Below, piece by piece: positions 42,701 to 50,592 of a stretch of 64,000 nucleotides of DNA. The first letter of the stretch is position 1; every line of letters starts with the position of its first letter. The notes below the pieces were generated by a model. It was given only the letters and a program-made list of their open reading frames with translations, did no database searches and had not been told where the DNA came from. The position numbers and the translations under genes were made by a program. The stretch is from Nocardia sp. NBC_01327 (GTDB taxonomy: Bacteria > Actinomycetota > Actinomycetes > Mycobacteriales > Mycobacteriaceae), in NCBI RefSeq assembly GCF_035958815.1, contig NZ_CP108383.1, positions 5,828,001 to 5,892,000 of the forward strand, in the 5' to 3' direction.

Positions 42701-43078
42701 GCCCGCATCACCATTGCCGAGATGGCGGGCCAGCACCGCACTCCACGGTTCGGTCAGCGCGGCGTCGAGCACCGGCAGCAGCGTCCACACCACCCGCTCG
42801 GGCGCCCACGGGTCCTCGTCCGGGATCAGTCCGGTCGCCTCCGCCAGCACCCGCGCCACCAGTGCGGCCGGATCGGCGAAGTCGATATTGGCCGCCACGC
42901 CGTCGGCATGCGCGGCGCTGCCGAGCACCACGCCCAGCCGCTGCTGCAGCCAGCGCTCGACGCCTTTGGCGGGGACAGCGACGACTTCCGGGGTGAACGG
43001 ATCGCCGAGCGGATCCGCGAGCAGCCCGGCGAGCGCGTCGGCAAGCGTGTCAGCACGCTCCGCACGATGAATGTGCAC
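39740..43078 (-). CDS. recC: Exodeoxyribonuclease V gamma subunit RecC
   Basis: 1112 residues; helicase-like scaffold and Chi-recognition subunit of RecBCD. The N-terminus HIHRAERADTLADALAGLLADPLGDPF and PAKGVERWLQQRLG are characteristic, as are LFGVTRLSTDQLQVLSAL, VIVMCPDVESYAPLVRAAFG and VVVLLGLDDEVFPRAGG. The start is GTG 43078 with a weak ribosome-binding site. First gene of the operon; the 5' flank to 43254 is AT-richer and divergent from a small gene. No clear SOS box was found. Confidence 0.92.
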   Translation of the reverse strand: MHIHRAERADTLADALAGLLADPLGDPFTPEVVAVPAKGVERWLQQRLGVVLGSAAHADGVAANIDFADPAALVARVLAEATGLIPDEDPWAPERVVWTLLPVLDAALTEPWSAVLARHLGNGDAGGHRVGRRYATAARIAELFGGYAMQRPAMITDWAAGSDTDGAGHQLPPDLVWQPMLWRRLRAEVGTPSPAERLDAACARLRAEPESVSLPERISLFGVTRLSTDQLQVLSALSAGRSVHLWLVHPSPALWTKLADAEVIPNSGVRVRHPLLAALGRDVRELQQRLAAYDHIDTYHPQPEAIGARTLLSELQAAIRQDRWSLMPDPALADGSIAVHSCHGPARQVEVLRDALLGLFTADPTLEPRDVIVMCPDVESYAPLVRAAFGQWSIDGTQPGHPAHGLRVRLADRAQRAVNPLLDVIATLLELADGRVTVTEVLDLAATEPIRLRCGFDDDDIERLREWSAETGARWGIGLRQRQAFGLGDFAQNTLNAAVDRILLGVAAGESTEDWLDLVLPLDDVDSNDIDLAGRFAEFVDRLAVCLRDLRGPTLAEPAGSARPAAEWATVLGRALDLLTEVPYSQGWMGVQARRELAAATEHAGQIPLRLTDIAALLAARLAGRPSRANFRTGELTVCTMVPMRSVPHRVVVLLGLDDEVFPRAGGADGDDVLGRHRLPGDRDPRSEDRQLLLDAIMAAGERLVLLHTGSDPVTGAHRPPAIPLAELLDTVRAHVGAPALDQVITRHPLQPFDRRNFRADKPFSFDSVALAGALAAQQAPAPRPPFLAGALPGGERSDVELADLVSFVEHPVRAFLWQRLGIRVPESAEEIADRLPIELDGLTKWGMGERMLNARLTGVDPNALRAAEWRRGTLPPFALGAAVLDEVETTVDRLVRVAQPLHEIPARTVDIAVDLGDGRRLTGTVPDVHDDALLRTTFSRLAPKHRMAAWVRLLALAAAGDHQSWRAITIGRGKHARPAWQSTLTAPNAPAARAFLRDLCALRDDGLNEALPIAPAASAAYAERRCQGSSPDESLLAAEQEFDGGKDGPGRYGEHTDRYLRYVLGPTPRFHQLTGTLTTAPPSLEAEPTRFGELARRMWNPLLTNENQSQP

Positions 43079-43254
43079 GACCTGTGTTTATACAGCCAGC
43101 GAACGATATGCAATCATCTGGCTCTACGGTCGGCCGCGTGACACCCACCACACGCCCGTGATTTGCTAGGGCGCGCCACTCCGAATTTCTAGTGTGGTAT
43201 GCGACAGTGCATTTCGGGGAGATCGTTGGTCCATCACGAAAGGCTGGTTGCGCG

Positions 43255-43461
43255 ATGTCTGCGTCTGTGATTCCTATGATCCCGAGACGCGGGTTCACCG
43301 TCCGGCGGGTCGGAGAGCGCTGGGAGCTGGTGAATTCCCGGTACTACGGTCGCCACGTCGTCCTGCAGAGCTGGGCGCGCGATCGCCACACCGAGGCGTT
43401 CGAACACTGCTATCGCCTCAACAGCCGCCGCACCGAAGAACTCACCGCCGCATTCCGCTGA
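43255..43461 (+). CDS. Small conserved-looking basic protein
   Basis: 68 residues from ATG 43255, with an AAAGG about 12 nt upstream. Rich in Arg, Tyr and Trp (FTVRRVGERWELVNSRYYGR, EAFEHCYRLNSRRTEEL), pattern of a compact alpha/beta fold. No family recognised. An upstream in-frame GTG at 43192 would add 21 residues. Divergent from recC; the clear start context and amino-acid composition favour a real gene. Confidence 0.55.
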   Translation: MSASVIPMIPRRGFTVRRVGERWELVNSRYYGRHVVLQSWARDRHTEAFEHCYRLNSRRTEELTAAFR

Positions 43462-43645
43462 ACGATTCGGGCGAGTCGCGAATCCGGGCGCGCCGCAGCG
43501 AAAGCGCATGCGCGCCAGGGGCCGATCGGCGGACTCGCCGACACGGACAGCGAAACCCCCTGTGACAGCGGCATTTCGATAGCAGACAGGGCAAACCATC
43601 TCAAGACGTGCAAAACAGGCATTGCGGTGTCTATTGTTTCCCTCC

Positions 43646-44530
43646 GTGCGTTCCCCGAAGGCCCGGCGCTCCCGCGTGGCCGCCTCCACCTGCCTCCTCG
43701 CCGCCGCGGCACTGATTCCCGCCGCGCCGGCATTCATCCCCTCCGCCGGCGCCAAGCCGGTACTCATGCAGGGCTGCCTGCAGGGATTCGACTGCGATAT
43801 GAGTAATCGAATAGCCGCGGTCGACAACTATCTCGCCGGTCGTCCCGGCGTCACCGGATATGTGATGCGTGACCGCGTCTCGGGCGGCATGTACCGGAAT
43901 GGCAACGCGGACACCATGTTCTGGACCGCGTCCACCATCAAACTCGCAATCGCGGAGGATCTGCTGAATCGCGCCCGCGTGGGCGCCATCACGCTGGGCC
44001 CCGACGATCGCGCCACCATGGAGGGCATGCTGGCAACCTCCAACGACGCGGACGCCGACATCCTCTGGAACAAATTCGCCGGCATCGATCGCATGTCGTT
44101 CAACAACGCCTTCCGCGCCAACGGTATGAGCGGGCTCACCCCGCTGCCGCCCACCACCTCGCTGGAGCAGGTGAAGCTCTTTCCGGACTGGGGCTTCCAA
44201 CAGTGCACCCCCGGCGATCTCGATCGGCTCATGGACAGCGTCCTGAACCATATGAATCCGGACGACCGGGCCTATCTGGTGGACCGCATGCGCAAGGTCG
44301 ACACCAATCAGCACTGGGGCGTGTGGGGCGCGGGCGCGGCCATGCAGCCGGGCCTGAAGAACGGCTGGTCCGATGAGCAGGGCGGCTGGGTCGTCAATTC
44401 GGTCGGCTTCGCCGGGCCGGGCGAGCGGTACACCCTCGCCATCATGACCGAGCAGGGCCCGGACGGCAGCTACACCGACGGCTCCGAGACCACCACGCAC
44501 GTCGCGCAGATGCTCTTCGCGGGCCGCTGA
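43646..44530 (+). CDS. Exported class A beta-lactamase-related serine hydrolase
   Basis: About 294 residues from GTG 43646 (TTG 43622 also in frame). Signal peptide VAASTCLLAAAALIPAAPAF. The penicillin-recognising fold has the S-x-x-K motif in WTASTIKLAIAED, SND (ATSNDADAD) in place of the SDN motif, and KNG (LKNGWSDEQGGW) where class A enzymes have KTG. These deviations make true beta-lactamase activity uncertain; many actinobacterial relatives are uncharacterised exported hydrolases. Confidence 0.82.
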   Translation: MRSPKARRSRVAASTCLLAAAALIPAAPAFIPSAGAKPVLMQGCLQGFDCDMSNRIAAVDNYLAGRPGVTGYVMRDRVSGGMYRNGNADTMFWTASTIKLAIAEDLLNRARVGAITLGPDDRATMEGMLATSNDADADILWNKFAGIDRMSFNNAFRANGMSGLTPLPPTTSLEQVKLFPDWGFQQCTPGDLDRLMDSVLNHMNPDDRAYLVDRMRKVDTNQHWGVWGAGAAMQPGLKNGWSDEQGGWVVNSVGFAGPGERYTLAIMTEQGPDGSYTDGSETTTHVAQMLFAGR

Positions 44531-44554
44531 GCAGGTTCTTCACTCGACGCTGAG

Positions 44555-44579
44555 CGCGGCCCGGTGGCACCGGGCCGCG
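44555..44579. terminator. Terminator-like hairpin after the serine hydrolase gene
   Basis: CGCGGCCCGG (44555-44564) pairs with CCGGGCCGCG (44570-44579) around a 5-nt loop, 25 bp after the stop. No T run follows. Confidence 0.65.
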
Positions 44580-44708
44580 ACCTGCTTCCGCGAGCATGTC
44601 TTTTCGCCCCGAACTCCCCTTCGTATTGTATTTTCAGACCTGATGTCCTTTAAGTCGGTTTCCGAATGATCCTGATTCGTCGTCGAACCTCACGCCCCAC
44701 TACCCTTG

Positions 44709-44734
44709 GACGTGAAGTGTCGTAGTTTCACGTC
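44709..44734. promoter_or_regulatory. Inverted repeat upstream of ndh
   Basis: GACGTGAA (44709-44716) and TTCACGTC (44727-44734) form a perfect 8-bp inverted repeat separated by 10 bp, ending 34 bp before the ndh start. The spacing does not match CRP (GTGA-N6-TCAC) or Rex sites. Likely an operator for an unidentified regulator; the surrounding 150 bp is AT-richer and holds the promoter. Confidence 0.5.
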
Positions 44735-44768
44735 TGGGTTTCACCGTCTGGCTAGGAGCAGGGACTAG

Positions 44769-46211
44769 ATGAACGCCGATAATTCCGTCGCACAGCGCCA
44801 CCGCGTGGTGGTGATCGGGTCCGGGTTCGGCGGCCTCTTCGCTTGCAAGCACCTGCGGAAGGCCGACGTCGACATCACGCTCATCTCCAAAACCTCCACC
44901 CACCTGTTCCAGCCACTGCTGTACCAGGTGGCCACCGGCATCCTGTCGGTCGGCGAGATCGCGCCCGCCACCCGCATTGTGCTGCGCAAACAGCAGAACG
45001 TGCGGGTCATCATGGGCGATGTCAACGACATCGACGTGAAGGGCGGCACTGTCACCTCACGGCTGCTGAACCAGGACACCGTCACCCCGTTCGACAGCAT
45101 CATCGTCGCCGCCGGCGCGCAGCAGTCGTACTTCGGCAACGATCAGTTCGCCACCTACGCGCCCGGTATGAAGACCATCGACGACGCCCTCGAATTGCGC
45201 GCGCGCATTCTCGGCTCCTTCGAGGAGGCCGAACTGGCCAAGGACCAGGAGACGCGCGACCGCTTCATGACCTTCGTGGTCGTCGGCGCGGGCCCCACCG
45301 GCGTCGAATTGGCCGGGCAGATAGCCGAACTCGCGGACCGCACGCTGGACGGCACCTTCCGCAATATCGACACCCGCGACGCGCGCGTGATTCTCGTCGA
45401 GGGCGCGGGCGCGGTGCTGGCTCCGATGGGCCCGAAGCTCGGCGGCAAGGCGCATCAGCGGCTGGAGAAGATGGGCGTGGAGATCCAGCTCAATGCCATC
45501 GTCACCAATGTCGACGCGCGCGGCGTCACCATCAAGGACGGCGACGGCACCCGGCGCATCGAATCCGCCTGCAAGGTGTGGTCGGCCGGTGTGCAGGCCA
45601 GCGGACTCGGCAAGATCCTGGCCGAGCACTCCGAGGGCACCGAGGTCGACCGTGCCGGACGCGTGATCGTCGAACCGGACCTCACCATCAAGGGCTACCC
45701 GAACGTCTTCGTGGTCGGCGATCTGATGTCCGTACCGGGTGTGCCCGGACAGGCGCAGGGCGCGATCCAGGGCGGCACCTATGCGGCGAAGGCCATCAAG
45801 GACGGCATCGCCGGGCACAAGCCCGAGGAGCGCAAACCGTTCAAGTACTTCGACAAGGGCTCGATGGCCACCGTGTCGCGGTTCTACGCGGTCGCCCAGG
45901 TGGGCAAGCTGGAGTTCAGCGGCTTCTTCGCCTGGCTGGCGTGGCTGGCGCTGCACCTGTGGTACCTGGTCGGTTTCCGCAGCCGCTTCGTGACGGTGCT
46001 GGAGTGGTTCACCTCCTTCCTGGGCCGCCACCGCGGGCAGATGGCCGCCACCGAACAGTGGGTGTTCGCCCGGCTCGCACTCGAAGCGCTCGATGATCCG
46101 GACGAAGCGCGTGAACTGCATAAGCAGATCGGCGGCGAATCCGCTTCCGGCAGCGGCAAATCCGCGGCGAATGCCAAGGCGGCACCGGCCACGGAGACAC
46201 GCGCCGGCTGA
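44769..46211 (+). CDS. ndh: Type II NADH dehydrogenase
   Basis: 480 residues; non-proton-pumping NADH:menaquinone oxidoreductase of the respiratory chain. FAD-binding VVVIGSGFGGLFACKHLRKA at the N-terminus, quinone/FAD region STHLFQPLLYQVATGILS, NADH-binding VVVGAGPTGVELAGQIAEL and the second FAD contact VFVVGDLMSVPGVPGQAQGAIQGG. The C-terminus has the amphipathic and hydrophobic membrane anchor (FFAWLAWLALHLWYLVGF). Length matches mycobacterial Ndh (463) plus a short Ala/Lys tail. ATG 44769, monocistronic. Confidence 0.92.
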   Translation: MNADNSVAQRHRVVVIGSGFGGLFACKHLRKADVDITLISKTSTHLFQPLLYQVATGILSVGEIAPATRIVLRKQQNVRVIMGDVNDIDVKGGTVTSRLLNQDTVTPFDSIIVAAGAQQSYFGNDQFATYAPGMKTIDDALELRARILGSFEEAELAKDQETRDRFMTFVVVGAGPTGVELAGQIAELADRTLDGTFRNIDTRDARVILVEGAGAVLAPMGPKLGGKAHQRLEKMGVEIQLNAIVTNVDARGVTIKDGDGTRRIESACKVWSAGVQASGLGKILAEHSEGTEVDRAGRVIVEPDLTIKGYPNVFVVGDLMSVPGVPGQAQGAIQGGTYAAKAIKDGIAGHKPEERKPFKYFDKGSMATVSRFYAVAQVGKLEFSGFFAWLAWLALHLWYLVGFRSRFVTVLEWFTSFLGRHRGQMAATEQWVFARLALEALDDPDEARELHKQIGGESASGSGKSAANAKAAPATETRAG

Positions 46212-46304
46212 CCACACCGTCAAGGGCCCATGACCCGACCAATCCGGCGCGCCGACCGGATCCGAATGTCCGACGTCCGTCGACATTCGTCAGAAAGGTC
46301 ATCC

Positions 46305-47300
46305 ATGGGCAAACGCCAACCGGCTGATCAGGTTTCCTCGCATCGCCGCCGTATCGGTTCCCTCGCCCTCGCGGGAGCACTTCCGCTCGTCGCCGCTCTC
46401 ACCACCGCCGCGGCCGCTGCGGCGGATCCGGTTGCGGGCGACGACAATCCGTCCGCCGTGATCGAGAACCAGCCCACGACCCCCGCGCAGCCCGGACTCG
46501 TGCTCGACTCCCCCTTCGGCCAGCTCAATGTGCCGGTGCCCCCGATGGTGTCGGAAGGCGCGCGGCCGTGGGCCGAGACCGCCGCGGCGCCCGTGGGCGC
46601 CCCGGCCGACGGCGGGTCGTCCCAGGCCGCACCGGTCATCGACCCGGTGACGGACGCGGCCGATCCCCTGGTCGATGCGGCGGGCGCGCCCGCGCCGCTC
46701 GTGCGCGTCGGCCGCAATTCCGTCACCGGGGTGCGCGATATCCCGAACGGCCCGGTGGCGGCGGTCGATGTGCAGGGTCTGCACATGCCCGATCCGTCGC
46801 TCGCGGCCGATGTCGCCCCGATCGCGGCCCCCGAGGGCAAGCTGCGCTTCTGCGATACGCAGATCGACATCCCGTCCTTCCTGACGCCCGAGCAGGCCGC
46901 ACAGGTCAATGACTACTCGGCCCGCACCGAGGCGAACCTCGCGCGCACCCTCGACTCGGCCGGCTTCGAGCCGAGCCGTTCGGACCGGATCGCCGCGCAG
47001 ACCGTCGGCACCGCTGCCGTGGGTGCGGCGGTGGGTGTGGGCATCGCCGCGCCCGCGGAGGTCGCCGGCGGGGTGCTGGGCGGCGTCATCGGCGGTATGG
47101 CGGGCACGCCCTTCGCTCCGGCCGGGTGGGTTGTCGGCCCGGCCATCGGCGCGAGTGCGGCCGTCTCGCTCATCGCGGTGCCCGCGGCGACCATGGGCGC
47201 GGGCATCGGCGCGGCGTTGGGCGCGGTGAACGGTGTGCTGGCCCCCGCGACCGCGCCGGCGGCGGGCACAGCGGCTCCCGGGGTAGCAACCGCTGAGTAA
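46305..47300 (+). CDS. Exported Ala/Gly-rich protein, paralogue A
   Basis: 331 residues. Start ATG 46305 with AAAGG 7 nt upstream. Export signal RRIGSLALAGALPLVAALTTAAAAAADP. After a Pro/Ala-rich stretch comes a conserved block (about 190-245, LRFCDTQIDIPSFLTPEQAAQ, ARTLDSAGFEPSRSDRIAAQ) and a Gly/Ala-rich hydrophobic C-terminal region (about 245-320) that looks like glycine-zipper membrane helices. The next gene encodes the same block with the same layout. Function unknown; the pair is likely envelope-associated. Confidence 0.75.
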   Translation: MGKRQPADQVSSHRRRIGSLALAGALPLVAALTTAAAAAADPVAGDDNPSAVIENQPTTPAQPGLVLDSPFGQLNVPVPPMVSEGARPWAETAAAPVGAPADGGSSQAAPVIDPVTDAADPLVDAAGAPAPLVRVGRNSVTGVRDIPNGPVAAVDVQGLHMPDPSLAADVAPIAAPEGKLRFCDTQIDIPSFLTPEQAAQVNDYSARTEANLARTLDSAGFEPSRSDRIAAQTVGTAAVGAAVGVGIAAPAEVAGGVLGGVIGGMAGTPFAPAGWVVGPAIGASAAVSLIAVPAATMGAGIGAALGAVNGVLAPATAPAAGTAAPGVATAE

Positions 47301-47314
47301 TGAACGATTTGTCG

Positions 47315-47346
47315 GGGCCGGAATCCATCAACTGGGATTCCGGCCC
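47315..47346 (+). terminator. Terminator hairpin after paralogue A
   Basis: GGGCCGGAATCC (47315-47326) pairs with GGATTCCGGCCC (47335-47346) around an 8-nt loop, followed by TGATTTCGTG. It separates the two paralogous genes, so each is probably transcribed on its own. Confidence 0.8.
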
Positions 47347-47485
47347 TGATTTCGTGAACTACCAAGCAGTTAGCTAACTTTCGGCAATGCGGACGTTCTA
47401 CGCGACTCCCGAAACCGACCAATCCAGTTGACCGACGGGTCCGAATGCTGGGCGTCGATGTTCACCCTCGGAGGAAAGGACGCGA

Positions 47486-48262
47486 ATGGCCGCAGGTAAG
47501 CACAGAGCCCTCAACCCGCATCGCACCAAGGTCGGCACCGTAGTTGCAGCGGGTGCCGTGCCGCTAGTCTTGGCGATCGTCGGAACGGGTACCGCCAATG
47601 CCGCACCGGAGACATCCAATTCGGTGACGGCACACGACGATACGTCCAAGCAGTGGCCGGCGGCGGATGCTCCCAATGTCAGCCCCTACGAGGGCATGCA
47701 CATCCCAGGTGACACCAAGAGCTCCATCCAGTGGTCGCGTCAGGCCCCGGACAAGAGCTATCTGGCCCCGGTCGGCGTGCTGCACGCACCCGTCCCCGTG
47801 GCCGCCGTGCCGCCGATCGCGCCGCTCCCGGGCAAGTTCCGGTTCGGCGATTCCTCGTTCGACATCCCGGCCGGGATGGACAGCGAGCAGGCGATCCAGA
47901 TCAATGACCAGGCCGCCACGACCGAGGCGAATCTCGCCACCTTCCTCGACTCGATCGGCATGGAGCGCAGCCGTTCCGACCGCATTGCCGGCCAGACCGT
48001 CGGCACCGCGGCCATGGGAGCGATGGCAGGAGCCGGATCGGCCGTGCCCATCGCGCTCACCTCGGCGACCGTCGGCGCCGCACTCGGCCTGGTGGTCGGA
48101 CTTCCGCTGTTCCCGGTCGGCCTCGTCGCCGGTCCGGCGCTCGGTGCTGCCGCGGGTGCGGCGGTCATCGAGGTACCCGCAGCCGCGGCCGGCGCCGTGG
48201 TGGGTGCCATGGTCGGCGCGGTGAACGCGTACAACGCACCGCCTCGGGTCGTCGGCGACTGA
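47486..48262 (+). CDS. Exported Ala/Gly-rich protein, paralogue B
   Basis: 258 residues. ATG 47486 follows a strong GGAGGAAAGG site. Signal peptide VGTVVAAGAVPLVLAIVGTGTANA. The conserved block FRFGDSSFDIPAGMDSEQAIQ and FLDSIGMERSRSDRIAGQTV matches the preceding gene (shared SRSDRIA-QTVGTAA core), followed by a Gly/Ala-rich hydrophobic C-terminal half. About 70 residues shorter than paralogue A, mainly in the Pro/Ala-rich N-terminal linker. Function unknown. Confidence 0.78.
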   Translation: MAAGKHRALNPHRTKVGTVVAAGAVPLVLAIVGTGTANAAPETSNSVTAHDDTSKQWPAADAPNVSPYEGMHIPGDTKSSIQWSRQAPDKSYLAPVGVLHAPVPVAAVPPIAPLPGKFRFGDSSFDIPAGMDSEQAIQINDQAATTEANLATFLDSIGMERSRSDRIAGQTVGTAAMGAMAGAGSAVPIALTSATVGAALGLVVGLPLFPVGLVAGPALGAAAGAAVIEVPAAAAGAVVGAMVGAVNAYNAPPRVVGD

Positions 48263-48304
48263 TGCAGTACGCCAGGCGACAAGCTTTTTCGCAGTAGAAG
48301 TGCG

Positions 48305-48343
48305 CGCGATGGGAACCGGGGGTGAGGTCCGGTTCCCATCGCG
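48305..48343. terminator. Terminator between paralogue B and ureD
   Basis: CGCGATGGGAACCGG (48305-48319) pairs perfectly with CCGGTTCCCATCGCG (48329-48343), 15 bp with a 9-nt loop, between converging genes. Confidence 0.85.
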
Positions 48344-48401
48344 TTGCTGAATGTCCTATGCGGTGTCGCCGAATGTCCTACACGCGCAGGACAATTGCGG
48401 C

Positions 48402-49052
48402 CTACACGCGCAAGGCAGTTGCGGTGCGCGTGAACAGAGTTCCGCCCGCCGCGAGCGGCAGCAGCGCCGCATCCCTCCCGGTGATCTCCGCCGGTCGGTC
48501 ATCCGGATAGGTCAGCACGCTCTCCAGCGCTCGCGGTCCGGACAGCGCATCATCGGTCGCGGCGTCCCCACCGAGATCCAGCCGGTGCCGCAGCAGCGGC
48601 AGATCGCCGATATCGGCGCGCAGTTCTCCGGACCAGAAACCGTGGTCTTCCCCCGTGCGGCCGATCTGCACTCGCTCCCGAAGTCGCAGTCGCGCACCCT
48701 CTTCCAACCGCACCGTGGTGAGCGTCTCGTGCTCGGCCCCGCCGGCGACCACGGTCGGCTCCGGATCGAAATCCAGCTCCCCGTCCGCCGCCACCTCGAA
48801 ACGCCAGTGCGCCAGCGATTTCCGCGTCTGACGGCCGGGCAGCGCAATCGTGGCCGCCACCGAGCGCACCAGCAGACGCGCACCCGGGCCGACCGTGATC
48901 CGGATATCCAGCTCGTCACCGCCCAAAGGCGTTGCGGCCGTGCCGATCAGGTGCACGGTACCGACTCCGGTGCGCCGCGCCGCCAGAGCGCCGACCGCGT
49001 GAATCTGCGGCAGCGTCCCGGCGGCAGCGGTGATCCGCAGCTCAGTGCGCAT
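48402..49052 (-). CDS. ureD: Urease accessory protein UreD
   Basis: 216 residues, similar in length to mycobacterial UreD. Chaperone that binds apo-urease and, with UreF and UreG, delivers nickel. Family features: TVHLIGTAATPLGGDELDI, GARLLVRSVAATIALPG, LDFDPEPTVVAGGAEHE and RLRLRERVQIGRTGE. Last gene of ureF-ureG-ureD, 69 bp after ureG. Confidence 0.88.
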   Translation of the reverse strand: MRTELRITAAAGTLPQIHAVGALAARRTGVGTVHLIGTAATPLGGDELDIRITVGPGARLLVRSVAATIALPGRQTRKSLAHWRFEVAADGELDFDPEPTVVAGGAEHETLTTVRLEEGARLRLRERVQIGRTGEDHGFWSGELRADIGDLPLLRHRLDLGGDAATDDALSGPRALESVLTYPDDRPAEITGRDAALLPLAAGGTLFTRTATALRV

Positions 49053-49121
49053 ATCGCACCGGCTCAGTGCACATGGCTCGCCCGCGTGGCACGCAGCTCA
49101 GTCGGCCATCCGGCATACAGG

Positions 49122-49835
49122 TCAGTGCGAGTGTGCGGCACCGGCCGTCGCATCCTGCTCCGCGGCCAGGCGCAGCTGTTCGCGCACCCAGGTCAGCACC
49201 GGTGTGGCGGCCGGGTCTTCGGTGAGCGAGGTGAAGACGAACGGCCTGCCCTCGCGCACCTTGGTCGAATCGCGGTCCATGACAGCCAGATCCGCGCCCA
49301 CCATGGGTGCGAGGTCGGTCTTGTTGATGACCAGCAGGTCCGAGAAGGTCACGCCCGGGCCGCCCTTGCGCGGGACCTTATCGCCGCCGGCGACGTCCAC
49401 CACGAAGATCTGCGCGTCGATCAGGCCGGAGGAGAAGGTGGCGGTGAGATTGTCGCCGCCGGACTCCACCAGGATCAGGTCCAGGGGCGGATTCGCCTCG
49501 ACCAGATCATCGATGGCGTCCAGGTTCGCGGTGATGTCGTCGCGGATGGCGGTGTGCGGGCAGCCGCCGGTCTGCACCGCGGTGATCCGCTCATCCGCGA
49601 GCACGGCGTGCCTGCGCAGGAAGTCGGCGTCCTCGGTGGTGTAGATGTCATTGGTCAGGACGGCCAGGGACAGCTCGTCCCGCAGCTGCCGGCACAGCGC
49701 CGCCACGAGCGCGGTCTTACCCGAACCGACCGGTCCGCCGATGCCGATGCGCACCGGCTCCCCGGGTGTGCGCGCCCGCTTGGGCCGGTCGTGGTGATGA
49801 TCGTGCGGTTCACCGTCGATGAGGTGGGGTGGCAT
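49122..49835 (-). CDS. ureG: Urease accessory GTPase UreG
   Basis: 237 residues; SIMIBI GTPase that powers nickel insertion into urease. P-loop IGIGGPVGSGKTALVAAL, the metal-binding CPH motif in GGCPHTAIRDD, VESGGDNLTATFS and the base-recognition NKTDL. The N-terminus has a His/Asp-rich stretch (HDHHHD) and the C-terminus ends in HSH, both plausible nickel-binding tails. Middle gene of the accessory operon. Confidence 0.94.
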   Translation of the reverse strand: MPPHLIDGEPHDHHHDRPKRARTPGEPVRIGIGGPVGSGKTALVAALCRQLRDELSLAVLTNDIYTTEDADFLRRHAVLADERITAVQTGGCPHTAIRDDITANLDAIDDLVEANPPLDLILVESGGDNLTATFSSGLIDAQIFVVDVAGGDKVPRKGGPGVTFSDLLVINKTDLAPMVGADLAVMDRDSTKVREGRPFVFTSLTEDPAATPVLTWVREQLRLAAEQDATAGAAHSH

Positions 49836-49905
49836 ATGTGCTCCTTTCCGCAGTCATCCTGTCCGATGCACGTAAAGCGCTTGTTACCTGCCCTCGATCC
49901 GCTGG

Positions 49906-50538
49906 TCAGGAGGCGAACAGCGGCATATCCCGGATGAGATGACGTTCGGCCAGCACGTCCTGGAGGGGGTCCGAGAGGGACATCATCGCCTTCGTCGCCT
50001 CCTGCGCGGTGCGATCACAGACCTCGGCGAGTCGGATGGTGCACGCGGCGACCGCGGCCGGATCGAGCGCGAGCAAACGCTGTGCGGCCGTCGCCGCGCC
50101 CGTCATGGTCGTGTAGACGACAACCCCCGCGATCTCCTCCGGAGCGGACCCGGAGACCACGCCGACCACACCGAACACCGTCGACAGATGCGGGCGTGGG
50201 CCCACGCCGGACCAATCGCCCTGCGGCCAGACCTGTTTCGCCAGTCGCAGCAGGCCGCGACCCTGTGCGCGGGAGGCGGTGCGCGCGGCGGGCGACGGGG
50301 TTCGCGCATCGGCCTCCAGTTCGGCGCGGGCGGGTTCGAGTGTCCCCGCGCAGACCGCCGCGGCGAGCGAGGCCGCCACCGCGCCCGAGGTGCGGATACG
50401 CCTGCGCAGGTACAGCTCCACCGTCGCCACATCGCGCACCAGCCCGGAGGACACCGCCTCCTCCACGCCGCCGGAGTGCACGTGGCCGCCGATGGGCAGC
50501 CGCGAATCGGCCAGGGTGAGCAGCATGGCCAGACTCAT
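49906..50538 (-). CDS. ureF: Urease accessory protein UreF
   Basis: 210 residues, all-helical; bridges UreD and UreG in the urease activation complex. Motifs: LLTLADSRLPIGGHVHSGGVEEAVSSG at the N-terminus and TMTGAATAAQRLLALDP in the C-terminal half. ATG 50538 follows CGGAGG. It is the first gene of this operon: the structural genes ureABC, usually directly upstream in actinobacteria, are replaced by a divergent oxidoreductase gene. Confidence 0.9.
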   Translation of the reverse strand: MSLAMLLTLADSRLPIGGHVHSGGVEEAVSSGLVRDVATVELYLRRRIRTSGAVAASLAAAVCAGTLEPARAELEADARTPSPAARTASRAQGRGLLRLAKQVWPQGDWSGVGPRPHLSTVFGVVGVVSGSAPEEIAGVVVYTTMTGAATAAQRLLALDPAAVAACTIRLAEVCDRTAQEATKAMMSLSDPLQDVLAERHLIRDMPLFAS

Positions 50539-50592
50539 CGACGCACCTCCGGGTATCGCATCGCTCGATCCTAAGCCGCCCCTAGCGGACGC

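Noticed and set aside
43079..43254. LexA/SOS box upstream of recC (CGAACGATATGCAA)
   Set aside because: Only the left half matches the actinobacterial CGAAC-N4-GTTCG consensus; the right half does not.
43646..44530. Functional class A beta-lactamase conferring resistance
   Set aside because: The S-x-x-K motif is present, but SDN is SND and KTG is KNG, so I call only a related serine hydrolase.
44709..44734. CRP or Rex binding site before ndh
   Set aside because: Half-sites are separated by 10-12 bp rather than the 6 bp of CRP (TGTGA-N6-TCACA) or Rex (TTGTGA-N6-TCACAA) sites.
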